Source: Bacillota bacterium
Lineage (GTDB): Bacteria; Bacillota; Clostridia; Saccharofermentanales; Fastidiosipilaceae
Assembly: GCA_023420115.1 (NCBI GenBank)
Contig: JAEZWR010000042.1
Span: 49,651-113,650 of the forward strand
DNA: 64,000 nt
Direction of reading: 5' to 3'
In this document: one piece after another, positions 20,019 to 29,669 of the stretch
How positions within the stretch are numbered: position 1 is the first letter of the stretch
Layout of the letters: each line of letters opens with the position of its first letter
Position numbers and translations under genes: made by a program
The notes under the pieces: generated by a model
Database searches by the model: none
The model's input: the letters and a program-made list of their open reading frames with translations, nothing else
What the model was told of the DNA's origin: nothing

Positions 20019-20311
20019 TTTCGTCCTCCAAAAAATATATTGAAGAAATTTTATTATATGAGATATATACTTTTTGTCAGTTAAGTTACACTACTTTATT
20101 ATTTACATTATTCGCTATTATCTTATTACAAGAGTTTAATACAACAAAAATCAAGTACATTACATTATTGTTACGTCCTATATTAATATTCCAATAATAA
20201 AATGATCACTAAAATAGCAAAACCTATCCCTAATGAACTAGAACTCACTATAATAAATACGTAGTTAAGATAATATATTAATAATATTTATATGAACGAA
20301 CTGGGGTAACT

Positions 20312-21136
20312 ATGAGCAAAAAATCTACAGATAACAATTTCAATTTTTCAGATTCATCACATCAAAGAACGCTCGATTTTATGATTAAATCAGACGCTTT
20401 TTTTCTATCACTCTCGGAAATAGATAGAGAGAGCCTAATTTATTCTATTCTTCGCTTCGCTATATATTTTCATCTTAACCTCAAATTTATTGGTTTCTTT
20501 TTTACAGAAAAATTCAAATCGGAACTTTGCAAAACCTTTGATTTATGGCAAAAATGTCATCAATTAAAAGATCTGCACCAAGTCTCCCAAAAGCTAACTA
20601 TAGATTTTATTACATGTGATTCAAAAGATAATTTAGATTTCACTCTATCGACCATAGATTTTTTAGCCTCTGACTCTTCAATTCTGCTTGCGTTAAAAAA
20701 TAAGGATGTAAGTGAACTTATACCATACGAGGACTCTGAACAACGTTTGGCAGCTAGGTTAGCTGTAGCCAAACTGCATCTTGCCCCCAAATATCGCATC
20801 GCCATTGATGAACCTTTTTTCGGCCCTGGCCCCAGTGATGTTCTTGCAAAACTAGATGAACTTGGAAAGGTGAGTTTAGTAGCTAGTAGTTCTGGTATCT
20901 CCTATTCTAAATTATGGAAAATTTTAGATAAAATCGAGAGCAATCTCGGTAAAAAAATCGTTTCTCGCAAACAAGGAGGAATTGGCGGAGGGAAAGTAGA
21001 ACTAAATCCAGAAGCTCAATACTTGCTAAATTTCTATGAACTTATAGAGATAGAACTAAACAAGTATGCTGAAAATTTAATCCAAAACAACTTCCCCTAT
21101 GAAATCTTCTTTGATAAACAAACTAAACCAAATTGA
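20312..21136 (+). CDS. ModE-like winged-helix regulator with unknown N-terminal domain
   Basis: 274 residues. The last 95 resemble the N-terminal winged-helix domain of ModE-type regulators: VASSSGISYSKLWKILDKIE, then RKQGGIGGGKVELNPEA, the Gly-rich wing typical of that family. The first 170 residues, with an aromatic/Phe-rich stretch at about 45-70, match nothing I recognise. In ModE the DNA-binding part is N-terminal; here it is C-terminal. GGGG lies 7 nt before the ATG. No molybdenum genes are in the window, so the ligand is unknown. Confidence 0.6.
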   Translation: MSKKSTDNNFNFSDSSHQRTLDFMIKSDAFFLSLSEIDRESLIYSILRFAIYFHLNLKFIGFFFTEKFKSELCKTFDLWQKCHQLKDLHQVSQKLTIDFITCDSKDNLDFTLSTIDFLASDSSILLALKNKDVSELIPYEDSEQRLAARLAVAKLHLAPKYRIAIDEPFFGPGPSDVLAKLDELGKVSLVASSSGISYSKLWKILDKIESNLGKKIVSRKQGGIGGGKVELNPEAQYLLNFYELIEIELNKYAENLIQNNFPYEIFFDKQTKPN

Positions 21137-21167
21137 GACAAACTCTGACCTATTTCTGTAATGTATC

Positions 21168-22178
21168 TCACTTAATAAACTCATTAAGTAATGAATTCTC
21201 AGGCACAAAAGATAGATCAATATAAGGAAGCTCTGAACTCAATTTAATTAATCGTTTCGCCTCTGAAATTGTATGAGAAAGGTCATAGTAGTCCCTGTCA
21301 CCCAAATTTACTGAGTTCTTAACAAATACAGACCGAGGAAGCTCTCCCTTTTCATATAACTCTAAATCCTTTTTCATATACATCGAAGCCATCCCTGGTA
21401 TAACAAAATACTCATATGGCAATATCGAGTTCATATAATAATCTGCTCTCTCTAAATATTCAGGGAAAACTTTATCTTCCTCTCTTCTTATAAATGGCCA
21501 ATAATCAATAGTTGCAAAAGGGTTTGCTCCACGATGATGCCAATCTCTAGAAAGTCTTCTCATAAGTCTACTATCTTCTGAATTAAGAGCTCTCCCTGAA
21601 TTCATAAGACTTCCATAAGGCATAATAAAAACACTAAAATATTCTTCTCTTCCTAAGTTCTCATACATATCATGATGAAGAGCATGAAGACCCTCAACTA
21701 ATAACACCCCTTTTGAATCAAGAGTAAATTTCCTTGAACTATCCTTTATTTTCTTTCTTAATTTCAAATCAAAAATAGGAAGCAATGTTTCTTTGCCATC
21801 TAAAAGACTCCTAATATCGGCAGCCATCCCCTTTATATCCAAATTTTCAAACGTCTCAAAATTTGGCATACCCTCTTCAGTCATTATTTTGACATCTGGG
21901 CGATAGTAGTCATCCATAGAAAGTATCGTACTTTTTCTACCATATAATTCCAAGGCAGAAGCTAGTCTATGGGTAAAAGTTGTCTTTCCTGAAGAAGTGG
22001 GGCCAGAAATAAATATGACTTTAACTTTTTCATTCCACGCCAACTCATAGGCTAATTTACCAAGCCTATTCATAAAGTCGTCTTCACAGAGCCTAGTAAA
22101 ATTATTAATTTTTACAGAACCCAAACGGCTCAAAAGATCATCAATGTCATACACAGGTAATGTACTAAACTCTGCCAT
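21168..22178 (-). CDS. Uridine kinase / phosphoribulokinase family nucleoside kinase
   Basis: P-loop kinase of 336 residues. P-loop GPTSSGKTTF at about 57-66, lid/substrate segment LSMDDYYRP, Walker B-like VLLVEGLHALH, and RLMRRLSRDWHHRGAN, all typical of the uridine kinase-like family common in Bacillota. Longer homologues carry a TGS/ThrRS-like domain before the kinase; here only a short N-terminal segment precedes it. AGAGG lies about 7 nt before the ATG. It converges on the ModE-like gene, leaving 31 bases between them. Confidence 0.85.
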   Translation of the reverse strand: MAEFSTLPVYDIDDLLSRLGSVKINNFTRLCEDDFMNRLGKLAYELAWNEKVKVIFISGPTSSGKTTFTHRLASALELYGRKSTILSMDDYYRPDVKIMTEEGMPNFETFENLDIKGMAADIRSLLDGKETLLPIFDLKLRKKIKDSSRKFTLDSKGVLLVEGLHALHHDMYENLGREEYFSVFIMPYGSLMNSGRALNSEDSRLMRRLSRDWHHRGANPFATIDYWPFIRREEDKVFPEYLERADYYMNSILPYEYFVIPGMASMYMKKDLELYEKGELPRSVFVKNSVNLGDRDYYDLSHTISEAKRLIKLSSELPYIDLSFVPENSLLNEFIK

Positions 22179-22325
22179 ATAAATACCTCTTATCTAAAAT
22201 TTAAGCTGCAACTCTTTTATTCTAACAGTTGCGCAGGGCGCTTTTTTGCAATAAATATAAAAAAGCACTCACGCGATGTATTTATTTAAACACTATTCAT
22301 TTTTTGTTAATGTAAACAATATATT

Positions 22326-22381
22326 TTGACCATAGAATTAAGCACAAGTAAGAATTATGTTCCCTATTGAAAATTAGGGAA
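22326..22381 (+). promoter_or_regulatory. Candidate promoter and operator of the secreted protein gene
   Basis: TTGACC at 22326, 17 bases, then a weak -10 (TAAGAA). An inverted repeat TTCCCTA, 8 bases, TAGGGAA (22360-22381) sits where transcription would begin, a position typical of a repressor site. Confidence 0.4.
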
Positions 22382-22427
22382 AAGAATGAAACAAAGTTTT
22401 CATAATTAATTAGAAAGAGATATTTAT

Positions 22428-23717
22428 ATGAAAAAGTTAAACAAAAAATTGCTTGCTATTTCTCTATCTGCTTTGATGTTAGCTCCCGGCTTCATCAGCA
22501 AGGTAAGTTATGCTGAAGAAAATAGTAGCGAATCAGCTTCGAGTGAAGAACTTAGTCAAGAGTCTCAGAGTGAAGTCGAGAGTTCTTCTGTATCTGAATC
22601 AAGTTCAGAGAACAGCCAAGAATCAAGTAGCGAAACACCTTCATCAGATACACAGCTTGGCGCTGGTACTACACAAACTGGAAACCCTGCAGATTATAAA
22701 GAGCTAGATCATAAGACATATGAATCTCTTCAAACTCTTGATGAAACAAGAGCAAAGGCAGTAGCAGATTCACTTAATTCATTTCAGAATAAGAGTTACA
22801 AATCCAAATTCAAATTCGAGCTCGACCTCAAGAGTGGTGAGCAGAAACTAAAAGGTGAAGTTAAGGGTACACAGACAGTTGCCGATAAAACTCATCAGCA
22901 AGTTGACTTTGAGTTCAAGGCCCAAACTCCAGATGCAAAAGAATATGAGGGCAAAGCTTCTTTGTATACAACAGAAGAAGCCAGCTACCTTGATTTTGAT
23001 GTTAAGGATGTTAAAAAGGGTTCGTTGAAGTTCCCATACGGAAGTACTGATATTAAAGATGCGGCTAACCTAAATGAAGCTCTCAATAAGCAGATTGACC
23101 TTTATAGCACTTTCGAATATAGAGTAAAAGAAGAGTCAGATGACAGTTATGAGGTATATGCCCTATTAACAAAAGATAAGTTTGTTGATTTGTTTAAGAC
23201 GGCTCTTTCCCTAGTAGTCAAGAGTGACAAGGCTCCTGCTGGACTATCAAATCAGTTAGAACAAATCGAGAATCAAGTTGTTTCTTCTATAAATGAGGTT
23301 CATCAGTATTCAGCTATTGAAACCTTGGTAATGCCTCTGGAAATTAAGGTTAATAAGTCTGATAACACGGTTAAGGAAGTAAAGTATGATCTCAATGAAT
23401 TACTTAGACTGATCCTTGACTATACTTCATCAAAGGATCCCTCTAGTCCAACAGTTACTGTTGACGATTTCAAATTTGAAGTCAGTGATATTGAGTTCCT
23501 TGATACCAAACCAGAAGTAACAGTACCTGACGAGGTTAAAAATAATGCTCAGGATATAAGTAGCATGTTCTCAGCTGTAGCAGGTATAGATAGCTCAAGC
23601 ACAAATGCTCCCAGCGTAAGTTCTGAAGAAGTAACAAATAACTCTGATAGCTCAACTACAGATTCTGCTGAATCTTCAGAATCTGAAACTGAAACAGTAG
23701 AAAGTTCAAGTAACTAA
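22428..23717 (+). CDS. Secreted protein with Ser/Glu-rich tails
   Basis: 429 residues. A Sec signal peptide (LLAISLSALMLAPGF, cleavage near SYA) is followed by a Ser/Glu-rich low-complexity linker of about 50 residues. The folded part at about 90-370 is built of alternating beta strands (KFKFELDLKSGEQKLKGEVK, YEGKASLYTTEEASYLDFDV) and resembles DUF6612-like or LppX-like lipoprotein folds. A second Ser/Thr/Glu-rich tail ends the protein. There is no lipobox cysteine, no sortase motif and no C-terminal membrane helix, so it is probably released. Function unknown. A strong terminator follows. Confidence 0.7.
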   Translation: MKKLNKKLLAISLSALMLAPGFISKVSYAEENSSESASSEELSQESQSEVESSSVSESSSENSQESSSETPSSDTQLGAGTTQTGNPADYKELDHKTYESLQTLDETRAKAVADSLNSFQNKSYKSKFKFELDLKSGEQKLKGEVKGTQTVADKTHQQVDFEFKAQTPDAKEYEGKASLYTTEEASYLDFDVKDVKKGSLKFPYGSTDIKDAANLNEALNKQIDLYSTFEYRVKEESDDSYEVYALLTKDKFVDLFKTALSLVVKSDKAPAGLSNQLEQIENQVVSSINEVHQYSAIETLVMPLEIKVNKSDNTVKEVKYDLNELLRLILDYTSSKDPSSPTVTVDDFKFEVSDIEFLDTKPEVTVPDEVKNNAQDISSMFSAVAGIDSSSTNAPSVSSEEVTNNSDSSTTDSAESSESETETVESSSN

Positions 23718-23762
23718 GGTTTCTTTCAATCAATGCTATCTTAAGTTCATAGATAGCACTTA

Positions 23763-23805
23763 AAATAAAGAGCTTAGCCGATTATCTCGGCTAAGCTCTT
23801 TATTT
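23763..23805. terminator. Strong bidirectional terminator
   Basis: Perfect 19-bp stem with a 5-base loop: AAATAAAGAGCTTAGCCGA and its complement, T-rich on one side and A-rich on the other. It serves the secreted protein gene and, in reverse, the convergent ABC permease. Confidence 0.9.
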
Positions 23806-23960
23806 ATAATCAACTACTAAGCAGTATTTTTTATTAGGAACATAAAGCAAAACTAGTACATTCCCTTTAAAATATGTCTTGAGTGTATTTTGTCATATGC
23901 GAGTTCATTAGAGTATACCTACGCATACTAACACTTACGTAATGATAAATAAGAACAGAT

Positions 23961-26531
23961 TTACTCAGTATACTCTTGCCTATCCATAAGCTTAGTAGAC
24001 TTTATTGATATTATCAGTGCAAAAAATAATATATAAAGAACAAAGATGCCAAATTGGCCTAAAAGCCTATGTATAATTGGAGTCAAATTCCAAAGTGGAT
24101 ACAATTTTTCCCAAAAAAATCTACCAATAATCAACTGAATGATGAAGCCTATAAAAAAGGTAATTATAAAAGGCTTAATGGCAGTCATAATCATTCTACC
24201 TTTTGTCAATCCTAAATCTCTATATAAAATGAAAAAATTCTCATTTAGTAAGAAAAAGGATTGACTAATTGTTTTTGTAAAAGCGTAAACAATAGTAATA
24301 AATTGAATCAGATATAAAACAAGAACAACTTTTTCCATAAATTTATATTCATGCCATACTTTGACATTATAATGCTGATCTTTAATTTCTAAGTTAGATA
24401 TACTTCGCGTTAAAGTATGAATTTCATTTATAATTTGATTAGAATCCGCTTTCTCATCTAAGAATACATGCACACGCGTCATCTCATAATTCAAGTTTTG
24501 CTTCTCTAAATAACTCTTACTAGCTAATATACGATAGGGAGCAGGATGGTAATCGTATGTAGGGAACCATCCTAAATTATCATATGAACTAGAAATAATC
24601 GGTACATCAATCTTTTTTAACTCTGCACCTTCTTCTAACAATTTCTCTTGAGGAATAATTCCTGCCATTTGTTTCTTGGCTTGTGGCACATAAATCGTCA
24701 CTTTTTCGTAATCAGGTAACATTTCATCTTTTAGCAGATTATCACCCTCTGTACTACGTTTCCATCTTATTCCTTCTCCACCATCAAAAGACTCAATTTC
24801 CGTAATGCGAATAGAGGGAGAAATCAGAATAACACCGTCCCCATCTAAAATTCTTTGCATTTTGACATCATCTTCTATACCAATTTGCTCGCCAATATCC
24901 TTTAGATAGCTATCAGGAAATGAAAAAATATCACAAGCCACAACAAACTTTATGTCTTTGTCGAAATATCGCTCTTTAAAGGCACCATCTTCTATCATTA
25001 TGATACTTGTAAGCTGCACTCTAGATATAAACGGGCTTGATATAACTTCATCAGATAATTTTATGAAAGAGTGATGGTTTTCATAGAAAGGAACAACGGA
25101 ATTAACACCATCTATATCTCGAATTTTAGGGATGAGTAAATCTAAACTATGGTTATAGTATGGATAATTGAATAAAAGGCGACCACTGTCCGACTCGTTC
25201 GACAAAAAATCATTACCCGACAAATAATAATCTGGCGGGATGTTGTGAGGAACATATTTCAATTCATAATCATAATTCTGCTTAACCTGCCCGTGAAATT
25301 CAACTGACTTTCCCCTATTATTAGCTGCTGCAATGGACATTAGCAGCAAAATACTCATATTGCTTAGCAAGAGAAACAAAACACATGTCAAGGCAATAAG
25401 CCCTTTTCCTTTTATGGGCAAAACACGAGATGACTTCTTGACTTTTAACCTTTGACCAACATTCTTTTTTGTTTTGGAATAAAATAGCAGGCAAACTAAA
25501 ATAGCCAAAATATAAACAAGAACATATCTATTGGTAAAGTTAAAATACTCTTTCCACGAGAACACTGATATTTCAGAGTAATTAATTTTAACAAAGAGCA
25601 AAGTAATCATTCCCGCAACAAGAGATCCTATTAATAATGATGGCAATGAAATGAATATATATTCTATTCTTGCAACAATAGCTTGGGAAACAATATCCAA
25701 GCCTAAATCTGCATACAAAGTATACCTTGTCCTGGAATAATGATGATATGTAATAAAAATAGAGATAAATAGAATAAGAAAAACAATTAAAAGACCCAGA
25801 TAAAAATCATCTGAGAAACTGAATACAGACAAATTCTTATCTCTCGTCATTGATCGATTTTCATATAAGTTACCAGATATAGTCTGTCCACCGTCATTAT
25901 TTTCAATCTCCTTTGCCTGATAATAATTGAGAAAAATCATGCGATATGACAAACCAGAATATTCATCTTGCATTATTTCAAATTTTTCGGCATTGAGCCA
26001 AACATTTGGAGCTAACAAATTTAGATTTTCTTCTCTCTCTCCTCTAACCCATAATAAACCAATGTCAGGTACAATCTTTTCTATGAATAAATTCTGACCC
26101 AGAATACTAACTGAATCACCTACACTCTTCTGATACTTATTCGCAACGGACTCAGAAATAGCACAGGTATCCGGCTTAAGTGAAGGTAAAAAATTATTCC
26201 CTTGACTTCGAAAAATATATCTTTCTACTGAAGGCTTGACTGTTCCTAATCTCAGCTCAAAACCATTCTCAAGAATTTTCTTTACTTGAATGCTAGATTC
26301 CGTTGTTCTTAGTTCATTCGATGTATATTCGTCTTCTAATTGATAAATGATGCTATAAAAATAGCCATAAATATTACCACGCGATTCTATTAGTTTATTT
26401 TGATGAAAATGAAGTATACTTATAACAGTAAATAAGATGGTAATGATAAAAATTAATAAAAAAACTGTTAACCAGAATGCATGATTTTTCTTTGAGAATA
26501 CAAGAGTTGCCAATTTAATATTGTTTCTCAT
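23961..26531 (-). CDS. FtsX-like ABC permease, large (bacteriocin/peptide-type)
   Basis: Membrane subunit of an ABC exporter, about 856 residues. One helix near the N-terminus, about 190 residues outside, four helices in the middle, about 330 residues outside, then three helices: eight in all, the layout of the large permeases in bacteriocin export/immunity and BceB-type systems. The ATG at 26531 (MRNNIKLATLVF) is chosen over GTG/ATG codons about 20 bases upstream because AAGGG lies 9 nt before it. It overlaps the ATPase gene by 17 bases and is the last gene of a three-gene unit. Confidence 0.75.
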   Translation of the reverse strand: MRNNIKLATLVFSKKNHAFWLTVFLLIFIITILFTVISILHFHQNKLIESRGNIYGYFYSIIYQLEDEYTSNELRTTESSIQVKKILENGFELRLGTVKPSVERYIFRSQGNNFLPSLKPDTCAISESVANKYQKSVGDSVSILGQNLFIEKIVPDIGLLWVRGEREENLNLLAPNVWLNAEKFEIMQDEYSGLSYRMIFLNYYQAKEIENNDGGQTISGNLYENRSMTRDKNLSVFSFSDDFYLGLLIVFLILFISIFITYHHYSRTRYTLYADLGLDIVSQAIVARIEYIFISLPSLLIGSLVAGMITLLFVKINYSEISVFSWKEYFNFTNRYVLVYILAILVCLLFYSKTKKNVGQRLKVKKSSRVLPIKGKGLIALTCVLFLLLSNMSILLLMSIAAANNRGKSVEFHGQVKQNYDYELKYVPHNIPPDYYLSGNDFLSNESDSGRLLFNYPYYNHSLDLLIPKIRDIDGVNSVVPFYENHHSFIKLSDEVISSPFISRVQLTSIIMIEDGAFKERYFDKDIKFVVACDIFSFPDSYLKDIGEQIGIEDDVKMQRILDGDGVILISPSIRITEIESFDGGEGIRWKRSTEGDNLLKDEMLPDYEKVTIYVPQAKKQMAGIIPQEKLLEEGAELKKIDVPIISSSYDNLGWFPTYDYHPAPYRILASKSYLEKQNLNYEMTRVHVFLDEKADSNQIINEIHTLTRSISNLEIKDQHYNVKVWHEYKFMEKVVLVLYLIQFITIVYAFTKTISQSFFLLNENFFILYRDLGLTKGRMIMTAIKPFIITFFIGFIIQLIIGRFFWEKLYPLWNLTPIIHRLLGQFGIFVLYILFFALIISIKSTKLMDRQEYTE

Positions 26532-27180
26532 CCTTGACCACCCTTCCATCACTCAACTCAATATGTCTAGTTGCAATAGTCCCCAATTCCAAATCATGCG
26601 TAGCAATTATAAAAAGTGTATTTAATTGTCTCTTCGTTTTGACTATTAAATCCATTAATTGCTGAGAAGTCTTGCTATCTAGTGCTCCTGTTGGTTCATC
26701 AGCCAAAACAAACTCCGGTTTTAAAATCAAAGCTCGTGCCAGAGAAACTCTTTGTTGTTCACCTCCAGATAATTTATCCGGGTACTGATGTAAATATTCT
26801 CTTATATTTAATAAATCTAGCAACTCATACAAATACTCACGTTCAGCTCTAATACCAGCAATAATACCCGGAAGCAAAATATTATTTTCAACGGTTAATT
26901 CAGGCAATAGGCGATAATTCTGCCACATGAAACCAATTCTCTGGGTGCATTTTCTCTTGCGCTCAAATTCAGAAAGCTCATAAACGCTATCACCATCAAA
27001 TATATACGAACCTTTTAGTGGAGCAAGCAGACCATTTAGGCATTTCAGCAAAGTACTCTTTCCTGATCCGCTCTTTCCTGTAAGAATAACTAATTCTGAT
27101 TTATTAAAACTAAGACTAATCTCATGTAAAACAATTCTTTTGTTATCATAAGCAACATCAACTTTTTCTAGGGCAATCAT
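26515..27180 (-). CDS. ABC transporter ATP-binding protein (MacB/LolD type)
   Basis: 221 residues with a complete nucleotide-binding domain: Walker A GKSGSGKST at about 35-43, Q-loop WQNYRLLPELTV, signature LSGGEQQR, Walker B FVLADEPTGALD and switch histidine in IATHD. The FVLADEPTGALDS form is typical of exporters of the MacB/LolD/BceA class. It sits between the secreted peptide gene (86 bases upstream) and its permease (overlapping), so all three are probably one transcript. Confidence 0.92.
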   Translation of the reverse strand: MIALEKVDVAYDNKRIVLHEISLSFNKSELVILTGKSGSGKSTLLKCLNGLLAPLKGSYIFDGDSVYELSEFERKRKCTQRIGFMWQNYRLLPELTVENNILLPGIIAGIRAEREYLYELLDLLNIREYLHQYPDKLSGGEQQRVSLARALILKPEFVLADEPTGALDSKTSQQLMDLIVKTKRQLNTLFIIATHDLELGTIATRHIELSDGRVVKDEKQY

Positions 27181-27266
27181 ATGTTCACACCTACTTATAA
27201 ATCTATTTAAAGAGAGAGGAGACTTATATTAGCTATAGTTTTACGCTGACTATTCTTATTAGTCTT

Positions 27267-27641
27267 TTATTTGAAATTAAAAGGCCACGGATTCGTGGAA
27301 GTATGTGCTAATGAACTGTTAACATAATAATGAACAATATGGCTACCACTCCGCCCATTTAAATTATCAGTATATACTATGCAATACTGACTATTATTAC
27401 TTTTCGCGTATCTCGTATACGACTCATTGCGATCATTAAAGGAAACCGTGATACTATTCATCAATTCTCTTTCCAAAGTCAAAGATGAAGTCTTACCATA
27501 GCCATAATAGCCAGATTGTCCGTGGTGATATTTGCAATCTTTTGCAGCTGCACCTACCAGAGATGGTGCTAAAGACACTAAAGTCAATGCAAATAGTGCA
27601 ATTAAAATCATTATTTTCTTCTGAATTGTATGACTTTTCAT
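27267..27641 (-). CDS. Small secreted two-cysteine peptide, bacteriocin-like candidate
   Basis: 124 residues. Signal peptide with hydrophobic core MILIALFALTLVSLAPSLVG and cleavage near AAA (31-33), leaving about 91 residues. The mature part starts KDCKYHHGQSGYYGYGK, has just two cysteines (Cys36, Cys87) that could form a disulfide, and ends STNPWPFNFK. AGGGGG is about 8 nt before the ATG. The layout of secreted peptide, ATPase and eight-helix permease parallels lactococcin 972-type loci, and YYGYG is loosely reminiscent of that family, but I do not see a clear family match. It could be a toxin, a signal or the transporter's ligand. Confidence 0.65.
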   Translation of the reverse strand: MKSHTIQKKIMILIALFALTLVSLAPSLVGAAAKDCKYHHGQSGYYGYGKTSSLTLERELMNSITVSFNDRNESYTRYAKSNNSQYCIVYTDNLNGRSGSHIVHYYVNSSLAHTSTNPWPFNFK

Positions 27642-27682
27642 AATTCATCCCCCTATTCTTGGGTACCTGATAAATGCTCCTC

Positions 27683-27725
27683 ACTCTTGACAAAAGTATA
27701 ACGCCACATGTAACTCTTGTCAAAA
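27683..27725 (-). promoter_or_regulatory. Near-consensus promoter flanked by repeats
   Basis: On the minus strand TTGACA (27723-27718), 17 bases, TATACT (27700-27695), about 50 bases before the peptide ATG. Two 13-bp direct repeats, TTTTGACAAGAGT and TTTTGTCAAGAGT (one mismatch), start 30 bases apart and cover the -35 and the start-site region. Their cores TTGACAA and TTGTCAA are also inverted copies of each other. This looks like a repressed or switchable promoter. Confidence 0.75.
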
Positions 27726-27847
27726 TAACTATAATTAATTATAAATACTTACAAACACTCATTTATTTTGTGAATGATTTTATGAAATCAGCGTTACTAG
27801 ATAACGCAAAACTTTTGTTTGATAATCATTTACGAATATTAAATATA

Positions 27848-27894
27848 ATAAAAAAATACCCTAGCACGACCATAACTTAGTCTATGCTAGGGTA
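27848..27894 (-). terminator. Rho-independent terminator of enolase
   Basis: Minus strand TACCCTAGCA, 18-base loop, TGCTAGGGTA, then seven T. Lies about 80 bases after the eno stop. Confidence 0.88.
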
Positions 27895-27972
27895 CTAATC
27901 ATTTATAAATATAAACCAATGACTCTACAACTATTTTAAATATTTACTGTATAAAGTCTAATTTCTGATAAA

Positions 27973-29310
<1,338 letters not shown>

Positions 29311-29608
29311 TTAAATTGATAAATTAAGCTAATAATCCTCATTAGTATAATGCAAAATAAAGTGCTTGAGTAGACATACGAGTGACGCGATAGTGCTTTT
29401 TTATAAGTTTAATTTCATTTTTACACATATATTACAATTAAATTTAGTATAAAAATAGTTCGCTAAAGGCTTATCCCTAAATAGTAAACAGGGTTAGCTC
29501 TTCCATTTTATTTTCTATTTTGCTTATATTTTCATCTCCATCTATGACTACGCTTTTAATATTTACGCCACATTTTGCTTGAAAAAAGTCTAAGTCCTAA
29601 TTTCTGGC

Positions 29609-29637
29609 TGGACTTTATGCCAATTTTACTTTATAAC
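29609..29637 (+). promoter_or_regulatory. Candidate promoter of aspA
   Basis: TGGACT, 17 bases, TATAAC, with a start expected about 25 bases before the aspA ATG. The -35 lies in the right arm of a small inverted repeat (AGTCC at 29593, GGACT at 29610). The rest of the 386-base gap back to eno (29284-29608) holds only eno's upstream sequence; I see no RNA gene there. Confidence 0.5.
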
Positions 29638-29669
29638 TATCTTAATCAGTACAAATTAGGAGATTTATT

